Assembly (NCBI GenBank): GCA_949152475.1
Contig: OX424564.1
Location: 38,996,165 to 39,060,164 of the forward strand
DNA: 64,000 nt
From: Terebella lapidaria
Lineage: Eukaryota > Annelida > Polychaeta > Terebellida > Terebellidae
Reading direction: 5' to 3'
The notes beneath the pieces were generated by a model. It made no database searches. It saw nothing but the letters and a program-made list of their open reading frames with translations, and was not told the DNA's origin. A program made the translations under genes and the position numbers. Below are positions 41,706 to 55,164 of the stretch, piece after piece; the first letter of the stretch is position 1, and each line of letters starts with the position of its first letter.

Positions 41706-44222
41706 CTGATGTTATCGTTACATCCATAAGGTGTTACTGTATTAGACTCGTCATGACCAGTCTACGATCGATGTAAGGACGGTGTGTCAGATGTGTAGGA
41801 CTAAGCCACTGTATTAGACACGTCACGACCAGTCTTCGATTGATGTAAGAACGGTGTGTGAGATGTTAAGGACTAAGCTACTGTATTAGACATGTCACGA
41901 CCAGTCTACGATCGATGTCAGGATGGTGTGTCAGATGTGAAGAACTAAGCCTCTGTATTAGACACGTCATGACCAGTCTACGATCGATGTCAGGATGGTG
42001 TGTCAGATGTGAAGGACTAAGCTACTGTATTAGACTCGTCACGACCAGTCTACGATCGATGTCAGGATGGTGTGTGAGATGTGAATGACTAAGCCACTGT
42101 ATTAGACACGTCACAACCAGTCTACGATCGATGTCAGGATGGTGTGTCAGATATGAAGGACTAAGCTACTGTATTAGACATGTCACGACCAGTCTACGAT
42201 CGATGTCAGGATGGTGTGTCAGATGTGAAGAACTAAGCCTCTGTATTAGACACGTCATGACCAGTCTACGATCGATGTCAGGATGGTGTGTCAGATGTGG
42301 AGGACTAAGCTACTGTATTAGACACATCACGAGCAGGCTAAGATCGATGTAAGGATGGTGTGTCAGATATGAAGAACTAAGCCACTGTATTAGATGCATC
42401 ACGACCAGTCTACGATCGATGTCAGGATGGTGTGTGAGATGTGAAGAACTAAGCCACTGTATTAGACTCGTCACGACCAGTCTTCAATTGATGTAAGAAC
42501 GGTGTGTGAGATGTGAAGGACTATGCCATTGTATTAGACACATTACGACCAGTCTACGATCGATGTCAGGATGGTGTGTCAGATGTGAAGAACTAAGCCA
42601 CTGTATTAGACACGTCACGACCAGTCTACGATCGATGTCAGGATGGTGTGTGAGATGTGAAGAACTAAGCCACTGTATTAGACACATCACGACCAGTCTA
42701 CGATCGATGTCAGGATGGTGTGTGAGATTTGAAGGACTAAGCCACTGTATTAGACACGTCACAACCAGTCTATGATTAATGTAAGGACGGTGTGTCAGAT
42801 TTGAAGGACTAAGCCACTGTATTAGACTCGTCACGACCAGTCTACGATCGATGTCAGGATGGTGTGTGAGATTTGAAGGACTAAGCCACTGTATTAGACA
42901 CGTCATGACCAGTCTTCGATCTATGTAAGGACGGTGTGTGAGATGTTAAGGACTAAGCCACTGTATTAGACACGTCACGACCAGTCTACGATCGATGTCA
43001 GGATGGTGTGTCAGATGTGAAGGACTAAGCCACTGTATTAGACACGTCACGACCAGTCTATGATCGATGTCAGGATGGTGTTTAAGATGGGAAGGACTAA
43101 GCCACTGTATTAGACACGTCACGACCAGTCTACGATTGATGTAAGAACGGTGTGTGAGATGTGAAGGACTATGCCATTGTATTAGACACATTACGACCAG
43201 TCTACGATCGATGTCAGGATGGTGTGTCAGATGTGAAGAACTAAGCCACTGTATTAGACACGTCACGACCAGTTCACAATTGATGTAAGGATGGTGTGTC
43301 AGATGTGAAGAACTAAGCCACTGTATTAGACACGTCATGACCATTTCACAATTGATGTAAGGATGGTGTGTCAGACGTGAAGAACTAAGCCACTGTATTG
43401 GACACATCACGACCAGTCTACGATCGATGTCAGGATGGTGTGTGAGATGTGAATGACTAAGCCACTGTATTAGACACATCACGAGCAGGCTAAGATCGAT
43501 GTAAGGACGGTGTGTCGGATGTGAAGAACTAAGCCACTGTATTAGACACGTCACGACCAGTTCACAATTGATGTAAGGATGGTGTGTCAGATGTGAAGAA
43601 CTAAGCCACTGTATTGGACACGTCATGACCAGTTCACAATTGATGTAAGGATGGTGTGTCAGACGTGAAGAACTAAGCCACTGTATTAGACACGTCATGA
43701 CCAGTTCACAATTGATGTAAGGATGGTGTGTGATATGTGAAGAACTAAGCCACTGTATTAGACACGTCATGACCAGTTCACAATTGATGTAAGGACGGTG
43801 TGTCAGATGTGAGGAACTAAGTCACTCTATTAGACATGTCATGACCAGTTCACAATTGATGTAAGGATGGTGTGTGAGATGTGAAGAACTAAGCCACTGT
43901 ATTAGACACGTCACGACCAGACTAAGATCCATGTCAGGATGGTGTGTGATATGTGAAGAACTAAGCCACTGTATTAGACTCGTCACGACCAGTCTTCGAT
44001 TGATGTAAGAACGGTGTGTGAGATGTGAAGGACTATGCCATTGTATTAGACACATTACGACCAGTCTACGATCGATGTCAGGATGGTGTGTCAGATGTGA
44101 AGAACTAAGCCACTGTATTAGATGCATCACGACCAGTCTTCGATCTATGTAAGGACGGTGTGTCAGATGTGAAGGACTAAGCCACTGTATTAGACGCGTC
44201 ACAACCAGTCTACGATCTATGT
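41706..44222. repeat. 72-bp satellite
   Basis: About 35 tandem copies of a 72-bp unit containing CTGTATTAGACACGTCACGA and CTACGATCGATGTCAGGATG. As 72 is a multiple of 3, long repeat frames appear on both strands; they are not genes. Two main versions alternate, one with GTCTACGATCGATGTC and one with GTTCACAATTGATGTAAG. Confidence 0.96.
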
Positions 44223-44696
44223 CATATATCCTAAGGAACTTGAAATTAAGGATACTACAGACTCCGTTAATTTGTCCAACTATCTAGACCTGAGGTTGGA
44301 GATTGATAATGATTCTAACCTATCAACTAGATTATATGACAAACGTGATGATTTCAATTTTTCCATAGTCAATTTCACTTTTCTAAGCAGCAACATTCCT
44401 ATTTCACCAGCATATGGTGTGTTTGTTTCTCAACTTATACGCTATTCCAGGGCTAGTTGCAAATATAAGGACTTTGTTTATCGAAGTGCCCAGCTAGTCT
44501 CTAGACTGCTGTGACAAGGATATGTTTTACCAAGACTTATAGCTGCGTTTAAGAAATTCTATGGACATCATCATGATCTGGTTGATAAATACACCAAATG
44601 TCTGCCATGCAACTAGATCTTTTTTTCATGTTAATTTTGGGGATTTATGACGGATGCCACTCGTGGGGCAGGAAATGCTCTTTCTTTCCAGAACAC
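44223..44696 (+). pseudogene. 3' fragment of YIDD-family RT inside the 72-bp satellite
   Basis: It starts abruptly within a satellite unit and matches 34170-34640: YPKELEIKDTT, SNYLDLRLEIDNDSNLSTRL, SQLIRYSRASCKYKDF, then a TGA at 44512-44514 where the relative continues. Similarity goes on through the 3' tail (GATGCCACTCGTGGGGCAGG) to GAACACCTG, after which a satellite unit resumes at 44697. It is a 5'-truncated insertion. Confidence 0.8.
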
Positions 44697-44765
44697 CTGG
44701 AGGGCTAAGCCACTGTATTAGACGAATCACTCCCAGTCTGCAATCGATGTAAGGACGATGTCCAA
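44697..44765. repeat. Single 72-bp satellite unit beyond the RT insertion
   Basis: GCTAAGCCACTGTATTAGAC and CAATCGATGTAAGGACGATG show one diverged satellite unit. It places the RT fragment inside the array. Confidence 0.8.
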
Positions 44766-46137
44766 AATTTTCTGTACCAAAGTAGTCAACTCAGGCCAAA
44801 ACGGAGCGATAAATCACCCTGGCATTCAGACTGAGGAATTACTAGATTTGCGTTTTTAAGAATGAATACTTGTGACCAATTCGACATTTTTATTGGATGA
44901 AAACCGCCGTCACTAATGGAAATCTGTCCAACCTTCAGTCTCACCGCCAGGATCGAAATTGTTCAAATGTTCGCGTCGATTTTGGCCGGAGTTGACTATC
45001 TTGGTATAGAGAATCTTTGACGGTGTGTCAGATGTGGGAGGAAGGTCCAGGAATGTCAGTGTGGGGTGAGGGTTTTTTGATGTTCCAGGAACACGACAGG
45101 TTAAATCGTGCATCATGCCGTGTGACAGCATGAAGCCGGCCTTTCATCAACTTCAAGCACACTTTCTTTCTTTGGGTCTTTTGTCTCTGGCCATCTCGAA
45201 AGAATCGACAATCTTTAAATCAATATCACCGCCCAATATATCGACGATAAACGCATCACTCAATACCAGCTATCCACATGTTGTCTCCGGCTACATTAAT
45301 ATATCAGCAGGCACATCAAAATTTGAAGAAGCTTTTTGTGAAGAACACTGGGATACCTAGGCCAAACTCTGGGACTCTGGGATAGAGCTACAAGTAGCTA
45401 GACCCAACACGCAAATAAGAAGGAAAAACAAGTTTCCCACCTTCCCGATCTTCAACGTAATCTGCATATATATGCACATAGTATCTGGTAATTACTAGCC
45501 AAATGACGAAAACGTGCAGCGAAATAACGAAATACCCAAATCCAATTTGGATTTTTCGCTTCTTGTTTTAATTTTTTGCTTCGTGTTTTCGACCTCGTCC
45601 TTTTTCGGACTGAGTTTTTGTTCTTTATTTCGAGTTTTGTTTCATGATTTTGCGTTCTCGTTTCTGTTTCGTAGGCCCAACCGCGAAATCGCAAGAAAAG
45701 GCCGACGTGGTACACCAGTGTTACAGATTATACAATTATGGGCAGTTGGTGAGCCCACTATGAGATTTGTAGGGGTGAAGTCAGCCTACCGCCTCATACA
45801 CTATGTGCTGGCTGAACCCCTTCATTAACTGAACTATTCATAACTATTAAATACACTTTTTATGTATATCTTCAGTATTTTCATTGTAAGGACACTCCTG
45901 ATTAGACAATTTATACCACGTGACAATCCTACTTACTCTATATTGGACGGCGGAAGTCTATACTGGATGGCAAAAATGTATATTGGACGATGCTGTACTT
46001 ATCAGCCAATCAGAGCGCGTGTTACATGTGGGTTTTCCCCACTCTGGATTTCTCCCAACGAAAAAGAAGGTGACTTTTGTTCGTTTATATGAAAATAGCA
46101 AATCTTGGATGTTGAGAGTCGTCCAATATACAGCTTA
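44766..46137. other. Intergenic DNA without a recognised gene
   Basis: No gene supported. A short satellite-like echo (GACGGTGTGTCAGATGTG) is near 45018. TTTCG-rich, low-complexity sequence at 45540-45670 gives charged open frames on both strands. TATTGGAC words and AGCCAATCAG lie near 45940-46020; a related segment occurs at 47965-48020. Confidence 0.45.
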
Positions 46138-47711
46138 GGGGCCGGTCAATATTTATCAGGTGGGAGGGGGGGGGGGTAAAAACTGGGGGTCACACCTTCA
46201 TTTTCAACATTATTGGGGGTGGGAGTTTGATTTTCAGTTAATTTCGTAAAATCTGTATGTTGAAATAGTGAATAAATAAGTGAAAACAATCCACTCAACA
46301 TGGACTGATGGTTCATTGGAGTATACAACATGTGGAATCCATCATTTTGTCACATCATCAGTGAAACTATAGCACCGCCAAATTTGATCCTAGAAGTGGG
46401 CATCCAGGAACATCCAAAATCTGGACATGTCGTGATACATGTGAATCGACAACCGCTCGTCACCCCCAGACTGAAACATTGTCCCCAATGATCAACTATC
46501 GACCTTTAGTAGAACACAACAGCACTGCAGCTGATTATGGTGCCAGCTAGGATGATCAACATGCAGGGCACTGTCATAGACTAACAATGGATCACCCGGC
46601 CCATACCATGCTGACCAACATGTCATAACATCCAATGACCCCGAACCAACATGTCAAAACCACAGACCGATTTTCCACTCAACACGTTGCAAACACAGGA
46701 ACCCCGGCCACTGAGGATAATCCTCGGTGAGCTCAGGATTGTCTTGGACCACCATAAACAAACATGGACCTTTCCACCCAGGATTGCAAAATAGTCATGG
46801 ATCATCCGGGATGACGCTATAGTGAATCTGATATACCTGACTTTCTTGGTGGCCAGGACATTGATAGACAATCGCCGATCATCACGGAACATTATGAACC
46901 CATCATGGAGCCAACACAGATTTGATTCCAGATCGGAAAAGTACCAGTCCAGGATGGCCTGATTCATCAATGATATGACTCAATGGAAGAGTCATAATCT
47001 TTCCGAGTTCGCTCTGGGGTTCAGTTAGTCCGTAAGGAAGATATATAATTCATGGATATTTTGCATTCCTCCAACAAATTTCAGAGTCAGTGAATGAACT
47101 GAATGACCTTCAACCCAGGTCTCGAGTGTTTCAAGAGGGCTTGGAAACGTGCGGTTTGGAGTGAAGAAAAAAAAGATTCCAGTATTCTGGGGAACATGAT
47201 TCTAGACATAGGTGTCTGGGGGGGGGGGGTTGATTCTTGCCCTCAACATCCAATCAGAGGCTATCAATACCATACCGATATAATATGCCCACAAATAATA
47301 ATTGAATCAGTTGTAATGGCAGTCACACTTGAAGCAATGGACATGATGGACACGCGACGTCCACAAATTCATAATATCCACTGACGTTGTAGTATGAAAA
47401 ATTTGCGACAAACGTCAGAATTGTTTTAATAGAAATGTGAATGAAGTGTTGAACAGCATTCAAGTATCATACATATTATGATACTGGCTCCTTATAATTG
47501 TCATCATTTGTGTATTATGGCCTTGTATATGTACATGGGGATTGGGGGGTCACACTCTCATTTTTTTACTTGGTGGGGGGGGGGGGATCATACATTGTTT
47601 TTCGATATCGGTTGGGGGGGGGGGGTGGAGTCAGACATTGCAAACTCATTTCTCGAAAAATCCATCCACCCCCCCTCCCCCACCCCCACCCGATAAATAA
47701 TGACCGGTCCC
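46138..47711. mobile_element. DNA element with G-rich inverted ends and TTA target duplication
   Basis: The left end GGGGCCGGTCAATATTTATC (46138-46157) pairs with the inverted right end at 47692-47711 (two mismatches), and both continue into G/C runs. TTA flanks both sides (46135-46137 and 47712-47714). The 1574-bp interior holds no transposase; GGGGGTCACAC with a following CATTTT segment occurs near both ends in the same orientation (about 46183 and 47546). A PIF/Harbinger-type origin is possible from the TTA duplication. Confidence 0.65.
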
Positions 47712-50359
47712 TTACGGGATTCAGAAATGTTATATTTACCTCGGTTGACTCTGGACTCCTCAAAATCCAATATTTGTATAATATTATTAACTCGGCAAGA
47801 ATCCTTCTCCCCGATTGGTCTATTTGTATCACATGTCACTCCCAAATATTCTATGCTGGATCCCGAACTGGTATATTGCATTCGTGTATCAGATAACACG
47901 ACAGCCTCATCCAATCCGCTCGTCTGTTCCTAAAAAACAGTATATTGGTTCCGAGCCATGTACCTGAGATTCCGTATATTGGTCTGTGATGCGATAGCAG
48001 CCAATCAGCGTGCTTGTTACAAACAACGCCATCGAGTTACGTTTCCAGTGAGTTCATCATGGCGGAGCTACAGAACAAATTGAGATAGTCCTAAATCATT
48101 GAAGAGCAGGCCCTAGAATCTGAACCCATTTTGCCATGTGTGTTGCAGTAAAATGTGGGCATATTGGGGCCCAGAAACGCTATCAAATGGGTACTTGCTT
48201 GTTACAATTGCCATACCAACTGAATCTATGAATAACGTGGGACAAAACACCTAATACAATGAACATTGTAACTAATTATTTCCATAATAAATTCTACTCC
48301 AAATATACAGGGTTAGGGATTCCCAAAAATGTCTATGCTACAGCCAATATATGCTAGCTTAAAAATATAATAAATCATTGGTGGGCTTATGGCTACAATG
48401 TACGAGTGTTGTTTTATGGAAACAATTAAATTAAATATTTATACATAATTTTCAAAGTACCAGCCCTACTATGGCTGAGAGCAAAATATTCAAAAATGGC
48501 GTCGACTGACCTGTCGTAGCCCGGTTGATTGGAGCGCTGATGGGACAAATTGCCGAACGATTCTAGTAGAAAAAGCGGTGATCGAGTCCTCATCAAATCA
48601 GCCATCAAATGGTATACTGTTCCTTCAGTGTATTCGTGTTCGTGTATATCATATTTCAAGAACTGGAAATTATGTTTATAAAGCTACGCATGATTGGTAA
48701 TTTGTAACTAATAACAGCGACATGTAATGGAGTATATTGAGCCAGTATTGCAATCGCCTTCTCCAGCCGATGAAAGAAATAGCTTCGGCAATTTCCGTAA
48801 TCGTGACGTCAGTTGAGGCAGAATGTGCTTTGATGGCTCGCTGAAAACGTAAAATACGTAATTTGGTGGCCAGCTCAAAGAGGAAAATCACTTCAAAATG
48901 CACGCAATTCAACAGAAAACACGCAAAACCCAGCAAATACTGGACATCTTGCAGTTCAACAAACCATAGAACTCGATCTATGAACAAACCTCCGTTCTGG
49001 GCGAATAAATAGTACTGATTCTAAATATCGAGACAAGAAATGCCGCATTTCTGCCATGTCACCCCTTCACTTGAATTGTCAAACATACACCAGGGGAATG
49101 AATATGCGACATGCAGTTTTACCTTGCTGGCTACATGTACTTTCAGGTCTGCCTCAACTGACGTCACCAACCACGTGACCCACACTAAAATCAGGATCAA
49201 AATCTTCGGCAATTTATGGAAGGAGTGCCTATTTGGTTCAATATCTCGAAACCCATTTATTGTAATTGTAAAATTCGTTCGAATTTATTGAAAACTATTC
49301 ATAATAGACTAAATGAAAAGCACTTTTATCTGCATGCTACTAGGTCTTTAACTCATTCGTGGGACTAATCATTTGGAAATATAATATTATGTAATATATG
49401 TATGGGCCTAGGTCCATGGACTCAAGTGGGAAAGCAATAATACTCAATTTTCTGTCTCGTCAGCAAAATTCTCAATGTGTCACGCACGTGGAAACGGTCA
49501 GCTGATCGACACGGGCGGCTGAACTTACCACAAGTTAAAGTTGAAACCGATTTTAAAATCAGCCAAATCTAGCATTCTTGTTTGTCACGCAAACTTGAAA
49601 GTACATCTTGAGATTGTCAGGAATAAACAGGAAACATGTACAACTCGACGACAGATATTCAGAAAAATCGCCATTAACTGTGCATGAAAACATGGGATAG
49701 AGAATGATCGGCCTGCATTCATTGCCGGTTGCCACAGTTTCTACACTAATACCAATGACGTCACTAGACTGTGTGTAGAACTCGCCCGCAACGCGGGCCG
49801 CTTTGAGAAAAAAATGGATGCGGCCCGAGTTTGAATCTTGATTTTTGCAACTCAGTTTAGGCACATACTGTAATACATATTTTCGGACCAAAACTTGCAC
49901 GAATTCTCATTCTATAGACAAAATCTAGCTGTTGCAGACTGAATAAATTTTGTCAATTCTAAAAGTAATTATAGCTTTGAGTATTATTATATAGGGTGTC
50001 CACACGTCAAGCTGTAAACGGGTTATAGAAGGGTATGAAGAAAAATATAGTGGAAGTTATCCCCTCTATTGTCATACTCAAACTTCGAAAATAGTCATGC
50101 AACGTTTGCTGTATTGCCCATGATAAGTGGGCGCGATCTCTACAAGTTCATTAGTTATAACTGTATCATGCCAGAGAAAGAGAGCGAGGGAGAGGGACAG
50201 GGAAAATTCAAAAATGCGTCCATGCATTTGAAAATTGATCGTGTCACATGGATTCAATGGTAAAGCAGAATAAATTGTTCATATTTCACGTACCCATTTA
50301 ACACCCACAGTCAGTTTCACCGCTGTCGTGTGTATGTGTAATACACAGGTAATACATCA
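47712..50359. other. Intergenic DNA without a recognised gene
   Basis: 2.6 kb with no supported coding region. A 19-bp inverted pair GTGACGTCAGTTGAGGCAG / CTGCCTCAACTGACGTCAC lies at about 48803-48821 and 49149-49167, and TGACGTCA occurs again near 49756. Otherwise AT-rich. Confidence 0.45.
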
Positions 50360-51955
50360 TAGTATACTTTACTGTTATTGGTACTCCGTCGGTTTCCTAT
50401 TCATATACGAAGCCTATTGCATCCAAGATATTCAATTACAAACAAACATTGAATGATTTAGATATTGACGACCTGTTACAAAACCCACATTCCTGTACCT
50501 GCACTAGTTCTCCATTCATACAAAAACCAGTTGGGCACATTATTTCAGGTGACCTTAATCTTGTAGACAATGAATTGTTGAAAGATATATTGTCCAAAGG
50601 TCCAAAATATAGGGAGCCCAAGTCATTTTCATGGAGATACAACTTCAAGTTAATCATGAATGCAGTTGAGGAACATGCCAGAAAGTGGACAAAACGAGAA
50701 AAGACAGAAACTGATTCTCTGTCAGAATGGGCGAAACAAATTAGGTCGTTGGTATCTAAACGCATTCGTGTTTTGTCTAAGTCAGTCAGTACTAAATACA
50801 GCTCTGTTTTTGATGATCCAATGATTGCTGATAGTTTGTTGAAACTCCGAGAAAAATTCGTCATTGTTCCTGCTGATAAAGCAACCAATAACGTTGTTTT
50901 TGTTTGTAAAGCATGTTTGTTTGTAAACCAGTTTGGCACATTATTTCAGGTGACCTCAATATTGTAGACAATGAGTTGTTGGAGGATATATTGTCCACAG
51001 GTCCCAAGTATAGGAAGCCCAAGTCATTTTCATGGAGGTACAATTTCAAGTTAGTCATGGATGCAGTTGAGGAACATGTCAGAAAATGGACTAAGCGAGA
51101 AAAGGCAGAAGCTGATTCTTTGTCCGAATGGGTTAAACAAATTAGGTCGTTGTTATCTAAACACATTCGTGTTTTGTCTAAGTCAGTCAGTACTAAATAC
51201 AGCTCTGTCTTTGATGATTCAGTGGTTGCTGATAGTTTGTTGAAACTCAGAGAAAAAAATGTCATTGTTCCTGCTGATGAAGCATTCAATAATGTTGTTT
51301 TTGTTTGTAAAGCATACTATATTCAGTGAATTTTCAATGAACTTGGTATCTCTAACAACAACACTTCTAACAACTAAATACCAGGATATAACTATATCTA
51401 AGCAGGATATAATATCTATCACACGTCTGTATTGCATTCTTTTGGTGTCACTGCTTCATGTACAGAATATGAACTGCCCAGTTTATACTGGATCCCAAAA
51501 TTACACAAAAATCCATACAAACAAAGGTATATTTCAGGCTCGGCATCATGTTCCACCAAAGCTCTCTCTAAGCTAATAACCGTTATATTGTCAAAGATTA
51601 AACATGGTCTCTACTGTGAAACTATCTACTCTAGAAGTAGTATCAACCAAATGTGGATACTAAAAAAATCCAAATCTTTGTTGGAGTATCTTACATGCTC
51701 ACACACTTTCAAAAGTTACGTCTATCAAAACATTTGACTTTTCCACACTCTCCACCACAATACCTCATTCAGAACTAAAGTCCCAGCTTCAAAAGCTCAT
51801 ACATATAATTCCTTTTTCTCCAAAAAAGGACAACGTCGTTATAAGTATATTGTAGTCAAATATAGTACAACCTACTTTGTTATTGATGATTCAGATACTC
51901 TACATAAATATACAAAAACCGATGTTGTGAATATGGTTAATTTCTTTATTGATCA
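50360..51955 (+). pseudogene. YIDD-family RT with internal tandem duplication
   Basis: The first frame (50449-50967) runs from NDLDIDDLLQNPHSC to PADKATNNVVFVCKA. A ~390-bp block then starts again at about 50925 (VWHIISGDLNIVDNELLEDI) and repeats to PADEAFNNVVFVCKA at about 51315, with clear divergence between copies. It goes on with FGVTASCTEYELPSLYWIPK, YKQRYISGSASCSTKALSKL, NQMWILKKSKSLLEYL and, after frameshifts, FDFSTLYTTIPHSELK-like sequence. Similarity ends near 51955, before the catalytic box. Confidence 0.75.
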
Positions 51956-53080
51956 TTGATATATTTATTGATATATATATATTGACAAAGTTCAACTGGA
52001 AAACGTCAACTCAGTCAAATTTCTTGTTATTCTTATAGATGAAAAACTGGATTGGCAAACGCACATTGGATATTGTAAAAAAAAAAATAGCCAGTGGGAT
52101 GTATGCGCTGAAGTCAGCGAAAAGATATTTGAACACCGAAAATCTAAGAACATTGTATTTTAGTCTTATTCACCCCTATCTTACATATGGCTTACTACTT
52201 TGGGGATCAGCGCGAATCACATACTTAACTAAAATAATCACTCCACAGAAGAAAGCAATCAGATGTGTAACAAAATCGAAATATAACGAACATACAACTC
52301 CCTTGTTTGAGAGGATGAAAATCCCAAAATTTACAGACCTGTATAACATCCAGTTAGCTATTTTCATGTATAAGTATGTTCAAGGTTGTCTACCGTCACT
52401 TCTGTCAAACGTATACGAATCAAATATTATTGTACATGCCTATAAAACGAGAAGCCAATCAAATATTTATATCCCTGCATTTAAAATGGACATTGTGTTC
52501 CGAAGTTTTATCTACAAAGCCCCTGTATTATGTTTAAATTTGTCTGAGAACGTTAAGGCCACCAAAACGTGTAAAAGCTTTAGTGCCAGAATAGAACATC
52601 ATTATATATCAAGTTATATCGAAAATGTGCAGTAGTGATCTCAGCACTTTTTTGTGAGTATTTGTAGTAAATTCCGCGTTCCTGCTGGGAATTATCCCAG
52701 AATGTCGACAATGCGTATGCACATTGCAATTCATGACCGCTTCACAAGCTCATCTAATACTAACAATATTGTGATGTTTGCCCGTTTCAGGTCCACCGAC
52801 AGGCGCGCGCTGTGTCCCATGGGGTCTTTGGGTGGGTTGGATGGGAGGTTGGGGGTATAGGGGTTTGCTTTATGACATGATGCTTCTATTTTTTTGTTGT
52901 ATGGGTTTTCTCATATCCACATTTTCCTGGCCATCCATATAACATATTATTCATGTGTGGACACTACAGATCTCTATGATCTTTGAGATAATCCTCAAAT
53001 TATGTGCATGTGTATGTTTTGTTACAACCATTATCTCCGATGTACATAATTTGGAATAAACTATCTATCTATCTATCTAT
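51956..53080 (+). pseudogene. 3' part of a non-LTR retrotransposon with CTAT tail
   Basis: The 198-residue frame 52039-52635 is the C-terminal region after an RT domain: LYFSLIHPYLTYGLLLWGSA, PLFERMKIPKFTDLYNIQLA, YKTRSQSNIYIPAF. Just upstream, out of frame, is VKFLVILIDEKLDWQTHIGY. The catalytic part is missing. After the stop comes a ~400-bp 3' UTR ending in GGAATAAACTATCTATCTAT at 53051-53075, a typical simple-repeat tail. It abuts the YIDD-type fragment, probably by insertion. Confidence 0.75.
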
Positions 53081-54179
53081 CCATAACGCGATTTGGATCG
53101 ATCGTTTTTTTGGCATAATGTCACATGATGATAGATAGTACTATAAGTCCTAAAATTAAAGTATAATCGAAACAACTTTTCAATAGCTTATAGCCTAAGT
53201 TTCATTCATTTCACACAACAAAAATTAGCTATAAAACTCCATTAGTGGGGTTTTGTATCGGTGTTGAAACTATCTACATGTCCTATTGTTGCAAAAAATA
53301 ACTTCTTCAATTTTACACTTTCCAGGACCAAATTTTGTGTGAATGACCCTTTGGAAAATCTATCAAAAAATAGTACAAAAAACAGTTAAAAAAATTAGTT
53401 TGAAATTTCGAGATAATTGGGTCTTGTCAGAAGGTGCAGGCAATGTTATACCCTGGAGACACGGTTGCTGAAATTGAGGTTTGAAAATTTTCAAGTTGAC
53501 TTTGCAAGTCCAAAAATGTGCAAAATTTTGAAACAAAACTTGAATATGATAGAAACTAACATAGTCTAGCATATCTGAGAGTTTCAAGTTTTTTTGTGGA
53601 CAAAATTGACATATAATATATTTTTTCAAATCTTTAGAAATACGTGTCCTTTTGTCACATTTTTAAGGCCTTTTGTCACATCTTAATAGGTAAATATCAA
53701 ATAATTCCTGGAAATTTTCACATATTTTCACCAAATTTTTACTGCTGCATGGTAGTGACATCATGCAAAACATACACAAATTTTACGCTTTTCTGTTCAA
53801 AATTTCAGCCGTTTCAAGTCCAATTGACACATTTTCCTCAATATCTCTCAGGGTATAAGTGTCAATGATTTGATTTTTTTTCATAATGTGTATAATTCAG
53901 TTCTACAGCACATGAAGAAAACCCAATATTGTTTTTGTCAAAAAAATATATGACTTTTTGCTATTTTCGTCAATTTTCACTATACAAGCATGATTCTCAC
54001 ATATGTATACCTCCCACCAGAGATCTCTTTAATTCAAAAACTTCAGATTTTGTATCCAAATATAAACATTTATTTTCAGAATATTTTCTGTGAAAATGAG
54101 ATAGATAGATGGTCAATGAAACATTTGTACAATATATTGTGTACATTTGTCACGTAATACTTTGCTGCCATCTGGCGAA
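53081..54179. other. AT-rich intergenic DNA
   Basis: About 1.1 kb, very AT-rich, with many TTTTGTCACAT and CAAAATTT words. A GATAGATAGATGG patch is near 54100. No gene is supported. Confidence 0.45.
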
Positions 54180-54430
54180 CGTGAAAAATATGCTCTCCAG
54201 ATTCTTGTAGCAAAAGGACAATGGTATGCGACAATAGTACTAGTAACAGAACTATCTATCTATCATGTGTAGCAAAAGTACATGTTATGTGACATCAGTA
54301 CTAATTACAGAACTATCTATCTATTACATGTAACAAAAGTACAATGCTATGTGACATTAGTACTGGCAAACAGAACTATCTATCTATCTATCTATCATGT
54401 GCAGCAAAAGTACCATGTCATGCGACAAGT
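54180..54430. repeat. Short tandem repeat with CTAT microsatellite
   Basis: Four imperfect ~65-bp units, each with AACAGAACTATCTATCTAT, a GTAGCAAAAGTACA-like segment and ATGTGACATTAGTACT or similar. Confidence 0.8.
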
Positions 54431-54743
54431 CATGCAGTATTAGAGAGCTTTTTAACAAGCTGTAATCAGGACAAATATCGCGATACATTATCCACAAGGA
54501 CCACAACACATAAAGACGTTGACACTGCATCGAGCAGTAATGTCTCCTCTGGCATACTAATCCTAGGTCCTAGCCTCGGTCAACGGCTCCTCCTGCATCG
54601 CACACAACTACAGTACGCTTGTTTTCATAACCTGTTTACAGCTTCAAATCGAAATAAAAGTTCAGTCATCATCATATGGGGAATCATCATCAATCAGCGT
54701 GGTAATCTCTGACTGTTTTTCATAGTTGAAACCCGAAATCCAT

Positions 54744-54822
54744 CGCAAGAAAATACAGCTAACTGCGGGATAAGATATCAGAGCTCGGGTATATCCATGA
54801 TATCATTAGCATCACAAAAGCA
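54744..54822 (+). mobile_element. Helentron-like 5' end fragment
   Basis: GCAAGAAAATACAGCTAACT and the following ~30 bases match the left end of copies 1-3; the rest of the element is absent. Confidence 0.5.
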
Positions 54823-55164
54823 CTGTCCGGAATCCGTTTCGGCAGAGGATATTGGAAAACGCTATTTTTCGGTTGGGAAACGATATGTTCGATTGGGAAA
54901 CGCCAAGCTGCAAGGAGGTATGTGTTGCTTTCCTCAATAAAGTATGAAAAAATAGGTGTAATCGTTAATCAGAAGAAAGACAAACATGCGCTAATGTTGT
55001 ATAAAGTCTTCAGTGTCGACCAAACCTGCTATACTTAATGTAATATGGTTTTTGTGACGTGAAATGCGATGAAAATCACACCGTTTTGAACAAATGAACA
55101 CTAATGATTAAATATGTGTCGTTTTTGGCTAATATTCATTCATTCTTAGTATTTCGTCCAACAG

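Noticed and set aside
45452..45828. Charged or Phe-rich frames on both strands
   Set aside because: Low-complexity TTTCG-rich DNA; no domain, signal or splice support.
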